The notes beneath the pieces were generated by a model that saw only the letters and a list, made by a program, of their open reading frames with translations, searched no databases and was not told the DNA's origin. From Vibrio sp. ES.051 (GTDB lineage Bacteria > Pseudomonadota > Gammaproteobacteria > Enterobacterales > Vibrionaceae): DNA of 64,000 nucleotides. The stretch is taken from assembly GCF_002563795.1 (NCBI RefSeq), contig NZ_PDJL01000004.1, positions 1,426,001-1,490,000 of the forward strand. The letters are read 5' to 3'. The position numbers were made by a program, and so were the translations under genes. Positions 59,846-64,000 of this stretch are shown here, one piece after another; within the stretch, counting starts at the first letter, position 1; each line of letters opens with the position of its first letter.

Positions 59846-59965
59846 TAACGCCCAATTAAGGTGTGAAGCACGCAAACACGATACTTAATTTAACCACCAT
59901 AAACACTGAACTTAACTCAAACCAAAAATGCCAAGCGTGCTGAATCACTCTTAAATTGTTTGTTA
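59846..59965 (-). repeat. attC of the zinc-ribbon HEPN-like cassette
   Basis: 120 bp. CCAATTAAG/CTTAAATTG, inner AAGCACGC/GCGTGCTG. Confidence 0.95.
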
Positions 59966-60685
59966 TATTTTGGTTTGCCAGTGATCTTCTAGGTTGTTAA
60001 TCAAAGATTTTGCCAACTTAACTAGCTCACCGAGGGAGCTTTTACTGACATCAATAGAGTCTCCATTTTGTGTAAAGCCTCCCCGATGAACACAATCATG
60101 CCTTAAAGATATAGCTTTAAAAAGCCACTTAATATCGCCAAACTCATACTGGAAGACTTTTGAATACATTGGCTTTATCTTCTTCATATCATGGAAGATT
60201 ATACTTTTTAAGTGCTGGGCAACTATAAAACCTATATTTTCACTTTTTTCATAGATTTCTTTTAGTGAAAACTTTTGTTTAGATAGCTCAGGGTCACTCT
60301 CGACCAATTTTCGTTTGAACTCTTCTGAGTTTAAAATTTTGTGGATTGTAATTGATGATAGATAAGATTCAATAGCTGTCACTACATGTGTATGTAGCAT
60401 AATTAAAAGGGCTCTTTCTACCTTTTGCCCTGATTGAATCTTCAACAATGCTTCAACGCTAGTGATTGAATCTTGAAACAACTCAAACTGTTTAGTTGTT
60501 GCAATAGCCCAAATTGCATCTTGCTTATCTTCATCGGAAATATAGTTGACTGAACCCATCCCCCCACAATTTGGACATGGCCCTGATTTATTCCCTGTGA
60601 ATGTGACATTAGAACAACCTTCGATAAAGAAGCCTGATGGGAATTCATTTCCACAATTATCACAAACAGCCATTAGATGTGGCAT
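59963..60685 (-). CDS. Zinc-ribbon protein with HEPN-like motif
   Basis: 240 residues from ATG 60,685 with GGAGGAAAA upstream; the preceding frame is attC. A four-cysteine zinc ribbon (Cys8, Cys11, Cys37, Cys40) leads into a helical domain whose R195HDCVH200 matches the Rx4-6H active site of HEPN ribonucleases, in the usual end of the domain. HEPN proteins cut RNA in toxin and defence systems. No partner gene is present in the cassette. Confidence 0.75.
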   Translation of the reverse strand: MPHLMAVCDNCGNEFPSGFFIEGCSNVTFTGNKSGPCPNCGGMGSVNYISDEDKQDAIWAIATTKQFELFQDSITSVEALLKIQSGQKVERALLIMLHTHVVTAIESYLSSITIHKILNSEEFKRKLVESDPELSKQKFSLKEIYEKSENIGFIVAQHLKSIIFHDMKKIKPMYSKVFQYEFGDIKWLFKAISLRHDCVHRGGFTQNGDSIDVSKSSLGELVKLAKSLINNLEDHWQTKI

Positions 60686-60703
60686 GAATTTTCCTCCAAA
60701 ATA

Positions 60704-60823
60704 TAACGCCCTGTTAAGGTGTGAGCAACGCAATACCGATGCCACTGCATACCACCTTAACCACCTAAACCAACGCATAGTGAAAATGCCACGCGTTGCG
60801 AATCACTCTTAAACAGTTTGTTA
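60704..60823 (-). repeat. attC of the 35-residue cassette
   Basis: 120 bp. CCTGTTAAG/CTTAAACAG, GTG/CAC. Confidence 0.95.
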
Positions 60824-61145
60824 GGGTACTTCTTGCTTGACATGAGTGCTTAAATGCATAGTATAAATTTCAAGCGGTTATCCGCGAGGTGTCAGGCAAA
60901 ATTAAGGTAACTAAATACCAAAAGTAAGATACTGAAACTAACATAACTGAATACAGATTAGAGTAAAGAGCTACATAAACTAGACTACTATTTCAATGCT
61001 TAAGATGCTAAAGCTCATAAGATTGAAGACAAACACTAATATTAAAACTCTCTCTAATTTAACTTAAAACGACTAATTTCAATATACCTGAAACTCAAAA
61101 TACACCTTCAAGCCTGATAGTCACCAACCCTTAGAGGCGTTGACT
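60824..61145. other. Cassette body without large gene
   Basis: AT-rich stretch upstream of the 35-codon frame; a promoter for it is probable here but none is clear. Confidence 0.45.
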
Positions 61146-61253
61146 ATGAAGATTAGTTTTAGTGTTTCTGCAGCATTTCATGCTTGGTTTCTGAAACTTG
61201 AGTTTGCTTTCGACAGAAGTAACTCTAGCCAAGGTGAAGCAGAGGAAGCTTAA
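61146..61253 (+). CDS. Possible 35-residue small protein
   Basis: ATG with GAGG nine bases upstream; the frame (KISFSVSAAFHAWFLKLEF, then acidic GEAEEA end) stops at TAA and is followed six bases later by a perfect terminator, which supports a real transcript. Not recognised. On the plus strand, against the array. Confidence 0.55.
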   Translation: MKISFSVSAAFHAWFLKLEFAFDRSNSSQGEAEEA

Positions 61254-61258
61254 ATTCC

Positions 61259-61288
61259 AAGCCCACTGTTGATATGGTGGGCTTTTTT
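61259..61288 (+). terminator. Terminator of the 35-codon frame
   Basis: AAGCCCAC/GTGGGCTT stem followed by a T-run. Confidence 0.9.
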
Positions 61289-61300
61289 ACGTTTGTACCC

Positions 61301-61420
61301 TAACGCCCAATTAAGGTGTGAGGCACGCAATACCGATGTTGCCGCATACCACCTTAACCACTAAAACCAACGCATAGTAAAAATGCCACGCGTGCCGAAT
61401 CACTCTTAAATTGTTTGTTA
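61301..61420 (-). repeat. attC of gene-less cassette D1
   Basis: 120 bp. CCAATTAAG/CTTAAATTG, inner GGCACGC/GCGTGCC. Confidence 0.95.
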
Positions 61421-61847
61421 GTACGCTACTCCAAAGCCTTTGGCACACACCAAAATATTGAAATATAACACGAAACTTTTGGCTAAAAACACTGAAGCTA
61501 AACGGACAGCCGCCAAACTCGAACCCACTCTCAAAACGCAAGTTGGTGAGAAGAAAAACATATAAAACTGCCCAATTTTCACCACATTCAAATTAGCAAA
61601 GAATTCGATCATCGGACTTGGACAACCACGCCGACGAGCCGGATTTACGATGAAAAACCAACCACAAAAAAGAAGCCGCGCCAAAGAAATAGCCTGTGAG
61701 TGAGAAACCGTAAACGGTGAAATAAACGCAAGCACTCCACATATAGTGCCACCGGAAAGAACGTGAAAGGCACATTTATTCAAGTGTAAAGCTAGAAAGA
61801 AAAACCGATAAACACCGAAATTTATGACTTTTGATGCCAACCCAGTA
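61421..61847 (-). repeat. Gene-less cassette family D, copy 1
   Basis: About 93 percent like 63,382-63,809 by eye. A 140-codon minus frame from a TTG is open here but broken by a stop in copy 2; a shorter 60-codon frame (61,593-61,775, ATG, RSFRWHYMWSACVYF) is open in both copies and is the best coding candidate, without a clear ribosome site. Confidence 0.65.
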
Positions 61848-61968
61848 CTAACGCCTTGTTAAGGTGTGAGGCACGCAATACCAATGCTTCCGCATAACAC
61901 CCTAACCACTAAAACCAACGCATAGTAAAAATGCCACGCGTGCCGAATCACTCTTGAACAATTTGTTA
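61848..61968 (-). repeat. attC of the 110-residue membrane cassette
   Basis: 121 bp. CTTGTTAAG/CTTGAACAA, inner GGCACGC/GCGTGCC. Confidence 0.95.
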
Positions 61969-62298
61969 TGCGGTGGGTAACTTGTCAAAGCCTAACCTAA
62001 CAGCTGCAATACATAAGACTAGGTAAATTAACATAAAATAGACCGTTAATATTGCCACTTTCCAACGACTTATTGGCAATTCTTTAAATGTATTAACTGC
62101 CTCTCGACCAGAAAAAAACATATAACCCACGGCACCGACGCTAAGTAAAATCATGAGGAAATATATCCCAAATTCACTTGTTTCGGGTTTATCGAGACCA
62201 TTTCCAAGTAATGCTGCACCAACTAGCATCGCAACAGGAGAAACCAGACGTTTAATTGCCTGATCAATTGAATCCAAAATCTGCTTTACGTGTTCCAT
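61966..62298 (-). CDS. Small three-helix membrane protein
   Basis: 110 residues: a short amphipathic start, then helices at about 18-34, 44-62 and 79-101. The loop after the first helix (NGLDKPETSEF) and FSGREAVNTFKELP between helices two and three are hydrophilic. Not recognised. The stop codon is in the attC. Confidence 0.75.
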   Translation of the reverse strand: MEHVKQILDSIDQAIKRLVSPVAMLVGAALLGNGLDKPETSEFGIYFLMILLSVGAVGYMFFSGREAVNTFKELPISRWKVAILTVYFMLIYLVLCIAAVRLGFDKLPTA

Positions 62299-62324
62299 TG
62301 ATTATCCTTATCCCTCAAACCGCA

Positions 62325-62444
62325 TAACGCCTTGTTAAGGGGTGAGCAACGCAATACTGAAGCCACTGCATACCGCCGTAATCACTAAAACCAACGCATA
62401 GTAAAAATGCCACGCGTTGCGAATCCCTCTTGAACAATTTGTTA
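62325..62444 (-). repeat. attC of the 113-residue membrane cassette
   Basis: 120 bp. CTTGTTAAG/CTTGAACAA, GGG/CCC. Confidence 0.95.
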
Positions 62445-62446
62445 GC

Positions 62447-62788
62447 TTAAATTATGTAGCACCATGCCACACCACCCCAAAACATAATATTCAAAGTCCA
62501 GACCATCACACTTTGAATAGGGAGCATATGAAAAACTAACTGTGGACATGCCCTAAGCTCTCTCAGCGAGAACAACATTTGAGGCTGGAAGTCCCAACTG
62601 GTAGCTAAACGCAGACCTCTTTTAAAACGAGGATGATTCACCAAATATTCGGCGTAAGATGAGTAAATTGTCCACAAGCCGAAAAGACCAAACAGCTCAA
62701 TTATTGAGATAACTTCCAAACTAAATGGCAATAATGAAGGTCCACCAATGAGTAAAATACCTGCAAATATCCATTTTTTACTTCTCAT
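62447..62788 (-). CDS. Small membrane protein
   Basis: 113 residues with hydrophobic segments near 6-22, 25-44 and 91-111 and a basic central loop (HPRFKRGLRLATSW). Not recognised. Confidence 0.73.
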   Translation of the reverse strand: MRSKKWIFAGILLIGGPSLLPFSLEVISIIELFGLFGLWTIYSSYAEYLVNHPRFKRGLRLATSWDFQPQMLFSLRELRACPQLVFHMLPIQSVMVWTLNIMFWGGVAWCYII

Positions 62789-62814
62789 TACACATCCTTG
62801 TTAATGATTTAAGC

Positions 62815-62934
62815 TAACGCCGCGTTAAGTGGTGAACAACGCAACCACTCACCTAAAGCATTGTGCCGTAAACACTTAAGCACAAGCAAACTGAAAATGC
62901 CAAGCGTTGTGAATCCGCCTTAAACGCTTTGTTA
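62815..62934 (-). repeat. attC of the 72-residue cassette
   Basis: 120 bp. CGCGTTAAG/CTTAAACGC, inner AACAACGC/GCGTTGT. Confidence 0.95.
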
Positions 62935-63011
62935 TGACTATGGTATCTCAAATCACCACCAAGCAAGTCAAACACTGTCTTTAACAAGGAATTTTAGCAA
63001 TGTCTTTAGTT

Positions 63012-63230
63012 TCATTTTATGTCACCATTGTTGCTGTCTTTCCGCCTGTAATATACGCCCTGTAGCAGCATCAACGCCATACTGCCTAAGATGATTCCAC
63101 TAACTTGGAAACCAGAGAGATTAGAATCCTGAAGAGCTAGGTAAACCAAAATGCCTGTAATGGGCGTTAAGATGAATGAACGCCTCGCTTTTTCCTGAGT
63201 ACTAAGATTCCACCAAAACAGCTTCTTCAT
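63012..63230 (-). CDS. Small two-helix membrane protein
   Basis: 72 residues, AGGA upstream. Basic N-terminus (NLSTQEKARRS), helices about 19-34 and 42-60, and a charged YYRRKDSNNGDIK end. Not recognised. Confidence 0.73.
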   Translation of the reverse strand: MKKLFWWNLSTQEKARRSFILTPITGILVYLALQDSNLSGFQVSGIILGSMALMLLQGVYYRRKDSNNGDIK

Positions 63231-63261
63231 ATGTAAAAATCCTTTTCATTCGAGATAGTCA

Positions 63262-63381
63262 TAACGCCCAATTAAGGTGTGAGGCACGCAATACCGATGT
63301 TGCCGCATACCACCTTAACCACTAAAACCAACGCATAATAAAAATGCCACGCGTGTCGAATCACTCTTAAATTGTTTGTTA
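63262..63381 (-). repeat. attC of gene-less cassette D2
   Basis: 120 bp. CCAATTAAG/CTTAAATTG, inner GGCACGC/GCGTGTC with one mismatch. Confidence 0.95.
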
Positions 63382-63809
63382 GTACGCTACTCCAAAACCT
63401 TTGGCACACCCCAAAGTGTTGAAATATAGCACGAAACTTTTGGCTAAAAACACTGAAGCTAAACGGACAGTCGCCAAACTCGAACCCACTCTCAAAACGC
63501 AAGTTGGTGAGAAGAAAAACACACAAAACTGCCTAACTTTCACCGCATTCAAATTAGCAAAGAATTCGATCATCGGACTTGAACAACCACGCCAACGAGT
63601 CGAATTTACGATGAAAAACTAACCATAAAAAAGAAGCCGCGCCAAAGAAATAGCCTGTGAGTGAGAAACCGTAAACGGTGAAATAAACGCAAGCACTCCA
63701 CATATAGTGCCACCGGAAAGAACGTGAAAGGCACATTTGTTCAGGTGTAAAGCTAGAAAGAAAAACCGATAAACACCGAAATTTATGACTTTTGATGCCA
63801 ACCCAGTAC
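63382..63809 (-). repeat. Gene-less cassette family D, copy 2
   Basis: Near repeat of copy 1 two kilobases away. The 60-codon frame (63,554-63,736) differs by five residues from that of copy 1. Confidence 0.65.
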
Positions 63810-63900
63810 TAACGCCGCATTAAGGTGTGAGCGGCGCTTGGCTATACTTGAGCGAAGCGAAACTGCCAAGCGTTGTGAATCACTCTTAAATGCTTTGTTA
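63810..63900 (-). repeat. Short attC of the last cassette
   Basis: 91 bp, short class; CGCATTAAG/CTTAAATGC. Confidence 0.93.
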
Positions 63901-63903
63901 TGT

Positions 63904-64000
63904 TTATGCCCCAAAGTAGCACCAAAAGTAGTTCCACCAATATTCAATTAACTCTATTTTGTCTACTAGCGAGAGTGTTGTTGCAATTGCTAGAACAAAT
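63904..64000 (-). CDS. Partial cassette gene, C-terminal end
   Basis: An open minus-strand frame enters from the right edge and stops at 63,904; the last 31 residues (IATTLSLVDKIELIEYWWNY, then an aromatic FWCYFGA end) are visible. Placement right after an attC supports it as a cassette gene. Nothing can be said about function. Confidence 0.65.
   Translation of the reverse strand, partial: FVLAIATTLSLVDKIELIEYWWNYFWCYFGA

Noticed and set aside
61311-61541. Minus-strand frames crossing attC sites (with NAWHF / LVFTAQWFR peptides, DUF3265-like), here and at 12,609, 21,688, 22,421, 25,681, 26,333 and 63,272
   Set aside because: They are translations of the attC sequence itself; the same peptide recurs at every site with that arm type and no ribosome site precedes it.
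19185-63900. Regular 90-123 bp repeats as a CRISPR array or REP elements
   Set aside because: Repeat length, imperfect palindromes, TAACG...TTTGTTA ends and gene-sized spacers are those of attC sites.

Overview
The window looks like a Vibrio chromosome, probably of the Harveyi/parahaemolyticus type. The main evidence is the distal part of a very large chromosomal integron (superintegron). I count 51 complete attC sites of 90-123 bp with the Vibrio architecture, plus four attC fragments. Most cassette genes lie on the minus strand and each attC lies to the left of its gene, so intI and attI must be to the right of base 64,000. No tRNA, rRNA, CRISPR array or intI was seen.

Bases 1-12,600 are core or lineage-specific chromosome. 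A minus-strand cluster (336-7,668) encodes an NCS1 nucleobase permease, a stand-alone protein like the C-terminal domain of allophanate hydrolase, carbamate kinase, the three AllF/AllG/AllH (FdrA/YlbE/YlbF) oxamate-carbamoyltransferase-type subunits and an isochorismatase-fold amidohydrolase. A LysR regulator of the AllS/PunR kind lies upstream. Together they suggest nitrogen and ATP recovery from a ureido or purine-derived compound through carbamoyl phosphate. An SDR oxidoreductase, a guanine-deaminase-like enzyme and an ISAs1-family element follow.

Bases 12,650-18,902 are the damaged distal edge of the integron. A DUF6435 cassette lies between two attC fragments. The remnant of a genomic island inserted in an attC comes next (alkylsulfatase, exported partner, end of an HNH gene), and an IS21-family element (16,445-18,902) cuts it off.

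Bases 18,903-32,814 and 43,333-64,000 are the cassette array. Recognisable cassettes encode toxin-antitoxin pairs, GNAT acetyltransferases, ASCH, VOC, ACT, DUF1456, DUF3024, pRiA4b-ORF3-like, AbiV, DUF5677, a zinc-ribbon HEPN-like protein, a TIR + membrane pair and many small membrane proteins. At least eleven cassettes are gene-less and fall into four repeated families. A 1,589-bp two-cassette block (nucleotidyltransferase-like + TIR/membrane) occurs twice; the second copy is interrupted by an IS256-family element.

Bases 32,815-43,332 are a 10.5-kb island that splits one attC between two near-identical cassettes. Removing it rebuilds a normal 120-bp attC. It carries an exported amidohydrolase, a small tyrosine recombinase, a BRCT protein, a methyltransferase/HNH gene fusion scar, a membrane-anchored Mrr-like nuclease, a VapE-like replication protein, AlpA and a P4-type integrase next to the right junction. 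The left end of the 13-kb remnant has the same attC junction type and the same putative integrase arm site at the same spacing. The two therefore look like one family of satellite-like islands that use integron attC sites as attachment sites; this is the most interesting observation here.
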